A stretch of 64,000 bases of DNA from Gammaproteobacteria bacterium (GCA_016874095.1 VGVH01000011.1:1-64000); one strand, 5' to 3'. Shown: positions 25,965-35,307, numbered from the stretch's first letter. Numbers and translations: made by a program. Notes: generated by a model from the sequence alone, not told the origin.

Positions 25965-27138
25965 CGACTTCTTCCTCAGGCTGCGCGAGGGTGGCGTACC
26001 GGTCTCGGTGCGCGAATACCTGATGTTGCTCGAGGCGCTCGGCAAGGGCGTGGCCGATTACCGCGTCGAAGGCTTCTACCACCTAGCGCGGGCTGCCCTC
26101 GTGAAGGACGAGAGCCACTACGACCGGTACGACCGCGTGTTCGCCGCCTACTTCAAGGGCGTGGCCGAACTGCCCGATGGAATACTCGCAGCGATTCCCG
26201 AGGAGTGGCTGCGACGGATGAGCGAGCTGAATCTTTCGGACGAGGACAAGGCGGCGATCCAGGCACTCGGTGGCTGGGAGAAGCTGATGGAAACGCTGCG
26301 CCAGCGGCTCGCCGAGCAGAAGGACCGGCACCAGGGCGGCAGCAAGTGGATCGGTACCGCGGGCACCTCGCCGTTCGGTGCCCACGGCTACAACCCGGAG
26401 GGCGTGCGCATCGGCCAGGGCGCATCACGCAACCGCCGCGCTGTGAAAGTCTGGGACCAGCGGGAATTCCGCAACCTCGATTCCAGCGAGGAACTCGGCC
26501 CGCGCAACATCAAGCTTGCGCTGCGACGACTGCGACGGTTCGCGCGAGAGGGCGCCCCGGAGGAACTCGATCTCGACGGCACGATCAGCGCCACCGCCCG
26601 CAACGCCGGCTGGCTGGATCTGAGGATGGTTCCGGAGCGGCACAACGCGGTGAAGGTACTGCTCTTCCTGGATGTCGGCGGCTCGATGGACGACCACGTG
26701 AAGATCTGCGAGGAACTGTTCTCTGCCGCGCGCACGGAGTTCAAGCACCTCGAGTACTACTACTTCCACAACTTCGTCTACGAGAGCGTGTGGCGTGACA
26801 ACCGCCGCCGGCGCAGCGAGCGTTTCCCGCTGGCCAGCGTGATGCACCGCTACGCCCACGACTACCGGCTCATCCTCGTCGGCGACGCGACGATGAGCCC
26901 GTATGAGATCATTTATCCGGGCGGCGCCATCGAACATCACAACGAGGAAGCCGGCGCGGTCTGGCTCTCTCGCCTGCTTGCGACCTACCCGCGCGCGATC
27001 TGGCTGAATCCGCAGCCGGAGCAGCGCTGGGACTACCACGACTCGATCCGGATCACGCGCGAGTTGATGACCGAGCGGATGTTCCCTCTGACCCTGGACG
27101 GGCTTGACCGCGGGATCTCGCGATTGAGGGGACAGTGA
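25957..27138 (+). CDS. CoxE-like VWA-domain protein, partner of MoxR
   Basis: A 393-residue protein. The N-terminal part (MLNDFFLRLREGGVPVSVREYLMLLEAL) is the usual CoxE/YehP-like domain; the VWA domain has a MIDAS motif DVGGSMDDH starting at Asp239. Together with MoxR it probably remodels or matures a client complex. The final codons (R-G-Q-stop) come from a GGGGACAGTGACC repeat (27126-27160), so the original C-terminus may have been altered. The body is full length. Confidence 0.85.
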   Translation: MLNDFFLRLREGGVPVSVREYLMLLEALGKGVADYRVEGFYHLARAALVKDESHYDRYDRVFAAYFKGVAELPDGILAAIPEEWLRRMSELNLSDEDKAAIQALGGWEKLMETLRQRLAEQKDRHQGGSKWIGTAGTSPFGAHGYNPEGVRIGQGASRNRRAVKVWDQREFRNLDSSEELGPRNIKLALRRLRRFAREGAPEELDLDGTISATARNAGWLDLRMVPERHNAVKVLLFLDVGGSMDDHVKICEELFSAARTEFKHLEYYYFHNFVYESVWRDNRRRRSERFPLASVMHRYAHDYRLILVGDATMSPYEIIYPGGAIEHHNEEAGAVWLSRLLATYPRAIWLNPQPEQRWDYHDSIRITRELMTERMFPLTLDGLDRGISRLRGQ

Positions 27139-27160
27139 CCCGGACCTGATTTCCGGGTCA
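27126..27160. repeat. GGGGACAGTGACC repeat with small hairpin at gene end
   Basis: GGGGACAGTGACC at about 27128-27140 is the same motif as the inner repeat of element C. TGACCCGGA (27136-27144) and TCCGGGTCA (27152-27160) form a 9-bp stem with a 7-nt loop. The TGA of the VWA gene is the first three bases of the stem. It may serve as a weak terminator. Confidence 0.7.
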
Positions 27161-27232
27161 ACCGAACAGCGGCTGCGACGTTTCAGCTGATAACGACCCA
27201 TTGCCGGGCCGGATCGCCTGGAGATATGTCAC

Positions 27233-27631
27233 ATGCCGAAGATCCACACCCGCCTTTTCACCACATTGGCCGCGAGTCTGATCGTGGCTGCCGCACCGTC
27301 CACCGTCCTTGCCGAGCGACCGGACGACCGTCCGAATGCGCAAGCCCAGGCGAAGAAGCGGCACCAGCCCCCGCGCTGGGAAACGAAGCAGGTCGAGCAT
27401 CGCAGGACCGAGAATGGCTACGAGCGTGCCACCACGTGGACCGGGCCGGACGGCAGGACGGCAACGCGCAACGAGACCGTCGTGCGTGACCCGGAGGCCC
27501 GTACGCGAACGCGTGACGTGACCTGGACCGGACCCGATGGCAAGCAACGTACTGTCCACGACGTAGTGACCAGGACGGACGACGGTCACACGCGGTCAAC
27601 CGTGATCACAGGAAATATTGAGGGACGCTAA
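27233..27631 (+). CDS. Small exported repeat protein, unknown function
   Basis: A 132-residue protein with a signal peptide (about 1-27, ending STVLAE) and a basic, polar mature part. Two imperfect copies of a unit of about 30 residues occur (ERATTWTGPDGRTATRNETV and RDVTWTGPDGKQRTVHDVV). The final residues (E-G-R-stop) are encoded by element D, suggesting the natural C-terminus, perhaps with more repeats, was cut off by the element. I do not recognise a family. Confidence 0.6.
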   Translation: MPKIHTRLFTTLAASLIVAAAPSTVLAERPDDRPNAQAQAKKRHQPPRWETKQVEHRRTENGYERATTWTGPDGRTATRNETVVRDPEARTRTRDVTWTGPDGKQRTVHDVVTRTDDGHTRSTVITGNIEGR

Positions 27632-27655
27632 CCTTCGTGAAGGTTAGCGTCCCTC
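27620..27655. repeat. Minimal palindromic element D
   Basis: A perfect 36-bp palindrome: arms 27620-27636 and 27639-27655 with a 2-nt loop. Each arm is GAGGGACGCTAACCTTC, i.e. the same end as elements A, B and C with the interior missing. The TAA of the upstream small exported protein lies inside the left arm, and the convergent GST gene stops 5 bp beyond. It is the shortest member of the family here and defines its core. Confidence 0.9.
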
Positions 27656-27660
27656 CGGAA

Positions 27661-28350
27661 TCACGTGTAGAGCTTGTCGGTCGGGGCGCGCGTCAGTGGC
27701 CGCGCGGGCTCCGCCAGCACGAGATTCTCCCATTCGCGGAACGCCGCGTCGGTCAGCAACGCATCGGCATAGGCCTGCGCCGGTTTCGACAGCGCGATGC
27801 CGTAGGTCCGGAATCGGGTGGCGACCGGCGTGTAGAACGCATCCGCCATCGAGCGCCGGCCGAAGAGATACGAACCTTCGGCGCCGTGCGCCGCGCGCAG
27901 GCCGGACCACAATGCGTCGACACGCGCGACTTCGTCGAGCGTTTCCTGAAGCAGACCGTAGGCCTTGCAGCGACGGCGGATGTTCATCGAGAAGTCGCGG
28001 CGTATCGCCGGAAATCCGGAATGCATCTCCGCGGTCGCAGAGCGGATCAGCGCCCGCAGTGTCCGGTCGACCGGCAGCAGCGGCTCGGCGCCCGGATACT
28101 CGGCTGCCCACTCGGCGATGGCGAGGCTGTCCCAGATTACGGCGCCATCGGCGTGCAGCACCGGCACCCGGCCGCTGGGCGACACCGCGAGCACGGCGGC
28201 GATCTTCGCTTCACCGTAACCGGGCGCGTCGAGTTCGACCTGACGCTCCTCGAAGCCGATGCGCGCCCACTTCAGGCACAGCCAGGGCCGGAGCGACCAG
28301 CTCGAGTAGTTGCGATTGCCGATGTAGAGCACGGGCCGGGCTGCGGGCAT
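27661..28350 (-). CDS. Glutathione S-transferase family protein
   Basis: A 229-residue protein. The N-terminal thioredoxin-like GST domain reads LYIGNRNYSSWSLRPWLCLKW, with SPSGRVPVL (cis-Pro) and VIWDSLAIAEWAAE (Ser of the glutathione site), followed by an all-helical C-terminal domain. The NRNYSSWSLRPWL start is typical of a proteobacterial GST subgroup of unknown substrate. Length is complete. It converges on the small repeat protein gene across palindrome D. Confidence 0.85.
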   Translation of the reverse strand: MPAARPVLYIGNRNYSSWSLRPWLCLKWARIGFEERQVELDAPGYGEAKIAAVLAVSPSGRVPVLHADGAVIWDSLAIAEWAAEYPGAEPLLPVDRTLRALIRSATAEMHSGFPAIRRDFSMNIRRRCKAYGLLQETLDEVARVDALWSGLRAAHGAEGSYLFGRRSMADAFYTPVATRFRTYGIALSKPAQAYADALLTDAAFREWENLVLAEPARPLTRAPTDKLYT

Positions 28351-28450
28351 GGTCGGTGACTCCTCTGGGCGGTTGCTTCAGGTGCCATTCTCGTTCGCGG
28401 TCATCACGGGAGGTAGTGGGGGAAACGACAAGGTATGGTAATTTCCCGCC

Positions 28451-28727
28451 ATGGCCCGAACACCGGGCATTGCCGCCATCCTCGCCTACGACGGACTGAG
28501 CACCTTCGAGTATGGCATCGCCTTCGAGGATCTTCGGACTCGAGCGGCCGGAACTGGGTGTGCCCTGGTACGACTGCCGCATCGTCGGCCTCGACGGCCC
28601 GCGCGCCCGCGGCAGCGGCGGGGTTATCGTGCAGGCGGACGCGGGACTCGGGCTGCTCGGCAAGGCGCCCGGTGTCTACCGCGCCCGGTTCGGTTCCCCG
28701 CGCGAGGCGGAGCGCCGGTCGGCCTGA
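28451..28727 (+). pseudogene. FtrA/GlxA-type AraC-family regulator remnant
   Basis: MARTPGIAAILAYDGLSTFEYGIAFE matches the start of GlxA/FtrA regulators (DJ-1/PfpI domain plus AraC HTH). One extra G near 28529 shifts the frame; in the shifted frame it continues IFGLERPELGVPWYDCRIVG and QADAGLGLL. It then jumps directly to GKAPGVYRARFGSPREAE, which resembles the very end of an AraC HTH domain. About 220 residues of the middle are therefore gone. The regulator cannot be functional. Confidence 0.7.
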
Positions 28728-28738
28728 ATTGTTTTTGG

Positions 28739-28770
28739 TGCCAGGCACGTATCCGGATACGTGCCTGGCA
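28739..28770. terminator. Perfect 32-bp palindrome after malate synthase gene
   Basis: A 16-bp-arm palindrome with no obligatory loop (TGCCAGGCACGTATCC and its complement). It lies 2 bp downstream of the malate synthase stop and 11 bp after the regulator remnant. A run of five T (28732-28736) lies on the far side for leftward transcription, where it would read as A, so terminator action is better placed for neither strand. The TGCCAGGCAC core recalls repeat sequences near RAYT-type transposases (from memory). Confidence 0.6.
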
Positions 28771-28772
28771 GC

Positions 28773-30926
28773 CTATTTGACGCGCAGGCGGGCGGCGTGC
28801 AGCAGCGGCTCGGTGTAGCCGTTCGGCTGTCGGGCACCTTCGAATACCAGCGCGCACGCGGCCTGGAAAGCAGTACTGCGTGCAAAGTCCGCGGCCATGG
28901 GCCGGTATGTCGCATCGCCGGCGTTCTGCCGGTCCACGATGCCTGCCATGCGCTGCATCGCCTCCAGCACCTGCTCGCGCCTGACCACGCCATGGCGCAG
29001 CCAGTTGGCGACGTGCTGGCTCGAGATGCGCAGCGTTGCGCGATCCTCCATCAGGCCGACATCGTGGATATCGGGCACCTTCGAGCAACCGACACCCTGG
29101 TCCACCCAGCGCACGACGTAACCGAGTATACCCTGGCAGTTGTTGTCGAGTTCCGCGCGGATGTCCTCCGCGCCCCAGGCCCGCAACGGATCGAGCGGGA
29201 TCTTGAGGATGTCGTCCAGCGACGCCCGCGGCCGCCCCAGCAACTCGTCCTGGCGGCGCGCGACGTCGACCTGGTGGTAATGCACGGCATGCAGCACGGC
29301 GCCGGTCGGTGACGGCACCCAGGCGCAGCTCGCGCCCGCCTGCGGGTGGCCGACCTTGGTGCGCAGCATCTCGGCCATGAGGTCGGGTTTCGGCCACATG
29401 CCCTTGCCGATCTGGGCGCGGCCACGCAGCCCGCAACGCAGGCCCACGTCGACGTTGTTGTCCTCATAGGCCTTGATCCAGGCCGTGTTCTTCATCGCCT
29501 CCTTGCGCACGACCGGCCCCGCCTCCATCGAGGTGTGGATTTCGTCGCCGGTGCGATCGAGGAAGCCGGTGTTGATGAAGATCACGCGCTCGCGAGCGGC
29601 TCGTATGCACTCGACGAGATTGACGGACGTACGCCGCTCCTCGTCCATGATGCCGATCTTGAGCGTATTCGCCGCGAGTCCAAGCAGCCGCTCGACGCCG
29701 GCCAGGGTATCGACCGCGAAGGCCACTTCCGCCGGGCCGTGCATCTTCGGCTTCACGATGTAGACGGAGCCGCTGCGCGAATTGCCCAGATGGCCGGATC
29801 CGCGCAGGTCATGGCAGGCGACGAGCGCCGTGATGACGGCATCCATCAGCCCTTCGAATATCTCCTCGCCTTCCACGAGGATGGCGGGATTGCGCATGAG
29901 ATGCCCGACGTTGCGCACCAGCATCAGCGAACGGCCATGCAGGCGCAGCTCGCCGCCCCCGGCAGCCGTGTAGATGCGATCCTCGTTGAGCCGCCGGCGC
30001 ACGCTGCGCCCACCCTTCTCCAGATCGCACTCGAGAGTGCCCTGCATCAGGCCGAGCCAGTTGCGGTACACCTCGACCTTGTCAGGCGCATCGACCGCGG
30101 CAACAGAGTCCTCGCAGTCCTGGATCGTCGTGATCGCCGCTTCCAGCAGCACGTCCTTCACGCCGGCCGCATCGTCGCGCCCGATCGTGTGCGAGCGGTC
30201 GACCTGGATCTCGGCATGCAGGCCGTGGTGGCACAGCAGGATCGACGCAGGCGCGGCAGAGTCGCCCTGGAACCCGACGAAAAGCGCGGAATCGCGCAAT
30301 CCCGTGTCGCCGTCGGCGAGTCTGACGACCAGTGCACCACCCGCGACTGAATAGCCACGCGCGTCGCGGTGCGAGCCGCGCGCCAGCGGAAACGTATCGT
30401 CCAGGAACCCGCGGGCCCAGGCGATGACACGCTCGCCGCGGACGCGGTTGTACCCGCCGCTGCGACCCGCCCCGCCGTCCTCGGCAATGACGTCGGTGCC
30501 ATAGAGCGCGTCGTACAGCGATCCCCAGCGCGCGTTGGCGGCATTCAACGCATAGCGCGCGTTCTTCACGGGCACGACCAGCTGCGGACCGGAGATGGTC
30601 GCGATCTCGGCGTCGACGTTCGCCGTCGACACGCTGAACGCGGCTCCCTCCGGTTCCAGGTAGCCGATTTCCCGCAGGAAGGCCTTGTAGGCCATGGCTG
30701 CGACCGGGCCCGGATGCACACGGTGCCAGTCGTCGATCTTCGCCTGCAGCTCGTCCCGGCGCGCGAGCAGCGAGAGGTTGCGCGGCTGCAGCTCCGCCAT
30801 CAATGACCCGAACCCCGCCCAGAAGCGGGCCGGATCCACGCCGGAACCCGGCAGGGCCTCGCGATCCACGAATTCGAACAGTTCCCTCGCGACGGCCAGC
30901 GGCCCCCGCACGATGCGCTCGCTCAC
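28773..30926 (-). CDS. glcB: Malate synthase G
   Basis: A 717-residue protein from GTG 30926, chosen because GGAGG lies 7 nt upstream and the family begins at this point ([19 protein letters not shown]...). Recognisable MSG segments include [41 protein letters not shown]-type [43 protein letters not shown] and [11 protein letters not shown]. The enzyme condenses glyoxylate with acetyl-CoA to malate in glyoxylate or glycolate metabolism. No isocitrate lyase is in the window. The palindrome at 28739-28770 follows the stop. Confidence 0.95.
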   Translation of the reverse strand: MSERIVRGPLAVARELFEFVDREALPGSGVDPARFWAGFGSLMAELQPRNLSLLARRDELQAKIDDWHRVHPGPVAAMAYKAFLREIGYLEPEGAAFSVSTANVDAEIATISGPQLVVPVKNARYALNAANARWGSLYDALYGTDVIAEDGGAGRSGGYNRVRGERVIAWARGFLDDTFPLARGSHRDARGYSVAGGALVVRLADGDTGLRDSALFVGFQGDSAAPASILLCHHGLHAEIQVDRSHTIGRDDAAGVKDVLLEAAITTIQDCEDSVAAVDAPDKVEVYRNWLGLMQGTLECDLEKGGRSVRRRLNEDRIYTAAGGGELRLHGRSLMLVRNVGHLMRNPAILVEGEEIFEGLMDAVITALVACHDLRGSGHLGNSRSGSVYIVKPKMHGPAEVAFAVDTLAGVERLLGLAANTLKIGIMDEERRTSVNLVECIRAARERVIFINTGFLDRTGDEIHTSMEAGPVVRKEAMKNTAWIKAYEDNNVDVGLRCGLRGRAQIGKGMWPKPDLMAEMLRTKVGHPQAGASCAWVPSPTGAVLHAVHYHQVDVARRQDELLGRPRASLDDILKIPLDPLRAWGAEDIRAELDNNCQGILGYVVRWVDQGVGCSKVPDIHDVGLMEDRATLRISSQHVANWLRHGVVRREQVLEAMQRMAGIVDRQNAGDATYRPMAADFARSTAFQAACALVFEGARQPNGYTEPLLHAARLRVK

Positions 30927-31030
30927 GCTGTCCTCCGGATGTACGGGCGCAGGATAACGCAGGTCAGTAGATGAAAGCCGCAGGCGCATCGACACCGATG
31001 CCGGCCTGGCTCGGCCCGCTCGAGTGCAGC

Positions 31031-31945
31031 TCAGGCGAGGGCGGACTCGCCGATTCGCTGCGCAAGCTCCGCCGACTGGTCCTCGATGATGTAGAAACCG
31101 GCGGACTCCAGCAGCGCGTGCGGCTGGCCGCGGGTGCCCGGGATGTGTCGCAGCAGCGCGCCCGGCCCCATGCTGCCGCTGCCGAGGCTGGCGGCATAGA
31201 CCGTCAGCACCGGCTTGTCCCACCGCGCCAGGTTTTCCCACGCGAGCCGGTTCGCCACGCAGGCCGGATCCTCGGGCCATATCGGCAGGATCATCGGAAA
31301 ACGCCGGGGACCCGTCTTGTAGCTCTCGTCCGGGTACGGCGCGTCGTAGGCGGCGATGATGTCCGGCGACAGCTTGTGCACGACGCCGGAATTCACCATC
31401 TCACCCTGCGGAAAGCGCGGCAGCGCGAACTGCTCCTCGCGCCAGCGCAGGAACCACTCCCGCCCGCCGCCTGCCTGGCCCAGTGGCAGCATCGTGTTGC
31501 TGAGCACCAGGCGCGCGAACAGTTCCGGACGCTCGCCCGCGAGCCGGAGCGCGAAGAAACCGCCCCAGTCGAAGCAGTAAGCGGTGACATCGCGGAGTTG
31601 CAGCCGGTCGAAAAACGCCGACAGCCAGTCGAGATGGGACTGGAAACTGTAGTCCTCGCATTCAAGCAGCTTGTCCGAACGGCCGAAGCCGATGTAGTCG
31701 GGCGCAATCACCCGCAACCCGGCCTGCGTCAGCGGAGCGATGAAGTTGCGAAATGCGTAGGACCAGCAGCCCTGGCCGTGCAGCAACACCACCACCCGGC
31801 CGTCGGCCGGGCCTTCGTCCAGGTAGTGCATGCGCAGGCTGCCGTATTTCGCGTCGGGCACGTCGACGTAGTGCGGTGCCCAGGGAAAGCCCGGCAGCGA
31901 GCCCAGGGCTTCGTCCGGTGATCGCAATGGTCTGGGTGTGCTCAT
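31031..31945 (-). CDS. Haloalkane-dehalogenase-like alpha/beta hydrolase lacking the catalytic His
   Basis: A 304-residue alpha/beta-hydrolase. [16 protein letters not shown] is the oxyanion segment, and the nucleophile elbow YCFDWGGFF carries Asp126 followed by Trp, as in haloalkane dehalogenases. The usual final motif A-G-H-F-x-Q-E-D reads AGFYIIED here: the catalytic His position is Phe284. The downstream acidic residues are kept. Either a neighbouring His (HALLESAG) substitutes or the protein is not a hydrolase in the usual sense. Divergent from the CbiX-M20 gene. Confidence 0.75.
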   Translation of the reverse strand: MSTPRPLRSPDEALGSLPGFPWAPHYVDVPDAKYGSLRMHYLDEGPADGRVVVLLHGQGCWSYAFRNFIAPLTQAGLRVIAPDYIGFGRSDKLLECEDYSFQSHLDWLSAFFDRLQLRDVTAYCFDWGGFFALRLAGERPELFARLVLSNTMLPLGQAGGGREWFLRWREEQFALPRFPQGEMVNSGVVHKLSPDIIAAYDAPYPDESYKTGPRRFPMILPIWPEDPACVANRLAWENLARWDKPVLTVYAASLGSGSMGPGALLRHIPGTRGQPHALLESAGFYIIEDQSAELAQRIGESALA

Positions 31946-32051
31946 CGTCCAGGGCCGGATCGGTCAGGCAGGTCGAAACCCAAGGTTCGCCCAGTGTAAC
32001 CGTCGGACGCGCTACCATCGGCCGCAGACACTCCGCCGCGAAGTACCGGCC

Positions 32052-34415
32052 ATGAGACTATCCGCCGTAACAGCCCTGCTTCTCTGCCTCACCCTGCCCG
32101 CGGCCCGCGGCGCGGAGGACCCGCACGCCGGCCACGCTGCCCAGGGCAGCGGCCACCACGACATGACGCCCGAGCAGATGACGACGCTGCGGGCAAAGAT
32201 CCCGCTCTACGCGACCTACACCGACGCGCAGATCCACGAGAGCATGAGCCGCATGCGCGAGGTGTGGGACTACCTGAGTCCCGCTGGCGTGCGCGGCGAT
32301 GTGGGCGTGCTCGGCCTCGGCCACGGCTACGGCGACAAGGGCGACGCACAGTTCAAGGCCGGCTACGGCGACATCGCGAAGACGAACCCTACCGCCGTCG
32401 GCTTGGGCATGGCGATGATGGACTCGAGCCACATCCAGCGCGCGGTCGACGCTCTCGAGGCTGCGGGAGCGAAGACCATCGTCGTGCTGCCGACGGAGAT
32501 CGGCGAACCGAGCAATCTCACGGTGCAGTGGGACTGGATCCTCGGCCGCAGCGACCGCTCGGCCTATCTCGACGTGCCGAAGCTGAAGACCTCGGCGCGC
32601 ATCGTGAAAACCCAGACGCCGACGGTAAGCCCGATCACCGGCGAAATCCTCGCAGAAAACCTCCGCACGATCAGCCGCGAACCGTCTGGTGAATTCGCGG
32701 TGCTGGTCGCTCACGGCCCTACCGACGCGACCGAGAACGAGATCGAGCTTGCCGCGCTCGGCCGGCATGCGGAAACGCTCAGGAAGGAGCTCGGCCTTGC
32801 CGGCGCCGCTTCGTTCACGCTCCAGGACGACGCGCCGAAGGACGTGCGCGACGCCAACGTCGCGCGCATCCGCGACCTCATCGCAACCGAGACCAAAGCC
32901 GGCCGCCGCGTGCTGGTCGCGCCGGTGCTGATCACCGGCGGCGGTTTCGTCTCGATGAAGATCCGGAAGGACCTGGCGGGAATCACTTTCGACATGGCCG
33001 ACCGTGGCCTCGCTGAAAGCCCGCTGTTTGCGACGTGGGTGGCGGAGGAGGTCCGCGCCGCGACGCCGACGGCAATAACGCCACCGCAGCAGCGGCTCAG
33101 GGACATGTACGAGGAGCTGGTGGAGATCAACACGACACGCTCGGCGGGCGACACGCTGCGCGCCGCCGAAGCGATGGCAGTGCGACTGCGTTCAGCCGGC
33201 TTCCCTGCCGAAGACGTGCACGTGCTGAACCCGGCGCCGCGCAAGGGCAACCTCGTCGCCCGCCTGCGCGGCAGCGGCAAGCGCCGGCCACTGCTGCTGC
33301 TCGCACACCTCGACGTCGTGGAGGCAAAGCGCGAGGACTGGTCCATGGATCCGTTCACGCTCACCGAGCAGGACGGCTTCTTCTACGGGCGCGGCACGGG
33401 CGACGACAAGGCCATGGCCGCGATCTTCGTCGAAAATCTGATCCGCTACCGTGAGGAACGCTACCGACCCGATCGCGACATCATCCTGCTGCTCGAGACC
33501 GACGAGGAGACGAACGCCGTACACGGCATGCGCTGGCTGCTCGATCACCACCGGGACCTGATCGACGCGGAGCTGGCCCTGAACGAGGGCGGTGCCGGCG
33601 CGTACCGGGGCGATCGCCGGCTCTTCAACGCCGTCCAGGCGAGCGAGAAGGTGTACTTCAGCTACACGCTCGAGGTTCACAACGAGGGGGGCCACAGCTC
33701 GCTGCCAGTGAAGGACAACGCGATTACCCGGCTCGCCGCGGGCCTGGTGCGGCTCGCTGACTTCGACTTCCCGGTGCACGTGGACGAGGTAAACCGCGCG
33801 TTCTTCGAACGCACCGCGGCCATGACCCCCGAGCCGCTCGCCTCTGACCTGCGCGCCGTGGCGGCGGGTGGCCGGGACCCGGCCACGATTGCCCGCGTGT
33901 CCGCCGCGAGCCCGCAGTTCAATGCGCGATTGCGCACGACCTGCGTCGCCACGATGCTCGAGGGCGGCCACGCCGACAACGCGCTGCCGCAGCTCGCGCG
34001 CGCCCACGTCAACTGCCGCATCATGCCGGGCGAAACCGAGGAGGAAACGCGCGCAACGCTGCGCCGCGTGCTCGCTGACGACGCGATCGAGATCCTGGCA
34101 ACGCCCGGATATGAGTTCCAGCCGAGCCCGCCCTCGCCGCTCCGGCCTGACGTCATGGCGGCCATCGCGGCGGTGACGCGCGAGCTGTGGCCCGGACTGC
34201 CGGTGATGCCCATCATGTCTACCGGGGCCTCCGACTCGCTCTACCTGCGCAATGCCGGCATCCACGCCTACGGCACGTCGGGCATCTTCTACGACATCGA
34301 CGACAACCGCGCGCACGGGCGCGACGAGCGCATCAAGGTGCAGTCGCTCTACGAAGGACACGAGTACCTGTACCGGCTGGTGAAGCGCCTGGCCGGCGGG
34401 CGCGTCAGGCGTTGA
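32052..34415 (+). CDS. Exported CbiX-like/M20 peptidase fusion
   Basis: A 787-residue protein with a signal peptide (about 1-20, ALLLCLTLPAARG) and a His-rich short tail (DPHAGHAAQGSGHH). Residues about 60-330 resemble a CbiX/sirohydrochlorin-chelatase type fold (VGVLGLGHGYGDKG, FAVLVAHGPTD, LVAPVLITGGG). From about 345 there is a complete M20 metallopeptidase: LAHLDVV (His419, Asp421), GRGTGDDKAM, LETDEETN, and NRAHGRDERI near the end, with its dimerisation insert. The join ATPTAITPPQQRLRDMY is in frame and looks like two neighbouring exported proteins merged. The fusion could be real or a recent deletion product. Confidence 0.75.
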   Translation: MRLSAVTALLLCLTLPAARGAEDPHAGHAAQGSGHHDMTPEQMTTLRAKIPLYATYTDAQIHESMSRMREVWDYLSPAGVRGDVGVLGLGHGYGDKGDAQFKAGYGDIAKTNPTAVGLGMAMMDSSHIQRAVDALEAAGAKTIVVLPTEIGEPSNLTVQWDWILGRSDRSAYLDVPKLKTSARIVKTQTPTVSPITGEILAENLRTISREPSGEFAVLVAHGPTDATENEIELAALGRHAETLRKELGLAGAASFTLQDDAPKDVRDANVARIRDLIATETKAGRRVLVAPVLITGGGFVSMKIRKDLAGITFDMADRGLAESPLFATWVAEEVRAATPTAITPPQQRLRDMYEELVEINTTRSAGDTLRAAEAMAVRLRSAGFPAEDVHVLNPAPRKGNLVARLRGSGKRRPLLLLAHLDVVEAKREDWSMDPFTLTEQDGFFYGRGTGDDKAMAAIFVENLIRYREERYRPDRDIILLLETDEETNAVHGMRWLLDHHRDLIDAELALNEGGAGAYRGDRRLFNAVQASEKVYFSYTLEVHNEGGHSSLPVKDNAITRLAAGLVRLADFDFPVHVDEVNRAFFERTAAMTPEPLASDLRAVAAGGRDPATIARVSAASPQFNARLRTTCVATMLEGGHADNALPQLARAHVNCRIMPGETEEETRATLRRVLADDAIEILATPGYEFQPSPPSPLRPDVMAAIAAVTRELWPGLPVMPIMSTGASDSLYLRNAGIHAYGTSGIFYDIDDNRAHGRDERIKVQSLYEGHEYLYRLVKRLAGGRVRR

Positions 34416-34416
34416 T

Positions 34417-35307
34417 TCAGCGCACGCTGAGCAGCGTCGCCATCTCGCCCTCACCGAGCCGGAGCGCCGCCGCCGCAACGTTCTCCTCCAGGTGCGCCAC
34501 CGACGAGGTGCCGGGGATCGGCAGCATGACCGCTGATCGCGCGAGCAGCCACGCGATCGCCACCCGCGTGATCGAGCAACCGTGTGCGCCGGCAACCGCG
34601 TGCAACGCCGCGTGCGCCGGCGTCGCTCCGCCCGCGCGGCCTATTGCACCGGCCTCGAGCGGAAACCAGGGGATGAAAGCTATGCCCAGGCGCTCGCAGG
34701 CATCCAGTACGTCGTCGGAGCTGCGGTCCGCGACGCTGTAGCGATTCTGCACCGAGACGACCGTCACCAGACGGCGCGCTTCCTTGAGCTGGGCCAGATT
34801 CACGTTCGACAGGCCGATCTCGCGGATCTTGCCTTCGGCCTGCAGGCGCGCGAGTTCACCGACGGAGTCCGCATACGGCACCTGGCGATCGGGGCTGTGG
34901 AGCTGGTAGAGGTCGATGCGCTCGACGCCAAGCCGCGCGAGGCTCGACTCGCAGGCCGCGCGCAGCGCCGCGGGCCGTCCCTCCGGCACCCACTGCCCGG
35001 GACCCGGGCGCACCAGCCCGCCCTTGGTCGCGATCACCAGTCCGCGCGGGTACGGATGCAGCACCTCGCGGATCAACCGCTCGTTGACCTCGGGGCCGTA
35101 GCTGTTGGCCGTGTCGATGAAATCGACGCCGAGATCGAGCGCGCGGCGCAACACCCGCGCCGCTTCACCACGGTCCACCGGTTCGCCCCAGACCCCGGGC
35201 CCGGTGAGCCGCATCGCACCGTAGCCCAGGCGATTGACGTCAAGCGCAGCGCCGAGGGCGATGCGGCCGGCGCGGGATGCGGGCGGTGCTTCATCTCGTT
35301 CGGGCAT
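34417..35307 (-). CDS. Aldo/keto reductase
   Basis: A 296-residue (beta/alpha)8 reductase. LGYGAMRLTGPGVWG, DFIDTANSYG (Asp and Tyr of the tetrad), VIATKGGL (Lys), LYQLHSPD (His), EIGLSNVNLAQL and IPGTSSVAHLEEN (NADPH-phosphate site). The substrate is unknown. It starts 8 bp after the permease stop, so both are probably in one leftward operon. It converges with the CbiX-M20 gene with 1 bp between stop codons. Confidence 0.88.
   Translation of the reverse strand: MPERDEAPPASRAGRIALGAALDVNRLGYGAMRLTGPGVWGEPVDRGEAARVLRRALDLGVDFIDTANSYGPEVNERLIREVLHPYPRGLVIATKGGLVRPGPGQWVPEGRPAALRAACESSLARLGVERIDLYQLHSPDRQVPYADSVGELARLQAEGKIREIGLSNVNLAQLKEARRLVTVVSVQNRYSVADRSSDDVLDACERLGIAFIPWFPLEAGAIGRAGGATPAHAALHAVAGAHGCSITRVAIAWLLARSAVMLPIPGTSSVAHLEENVAAAALRLGEGEMATLLSVR

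Noticed and set aside
33192-34595. Leftward open frame opposite the M20 domain
   Set aside because: Antisense to conserved catalytic motifs, with atypical composition.
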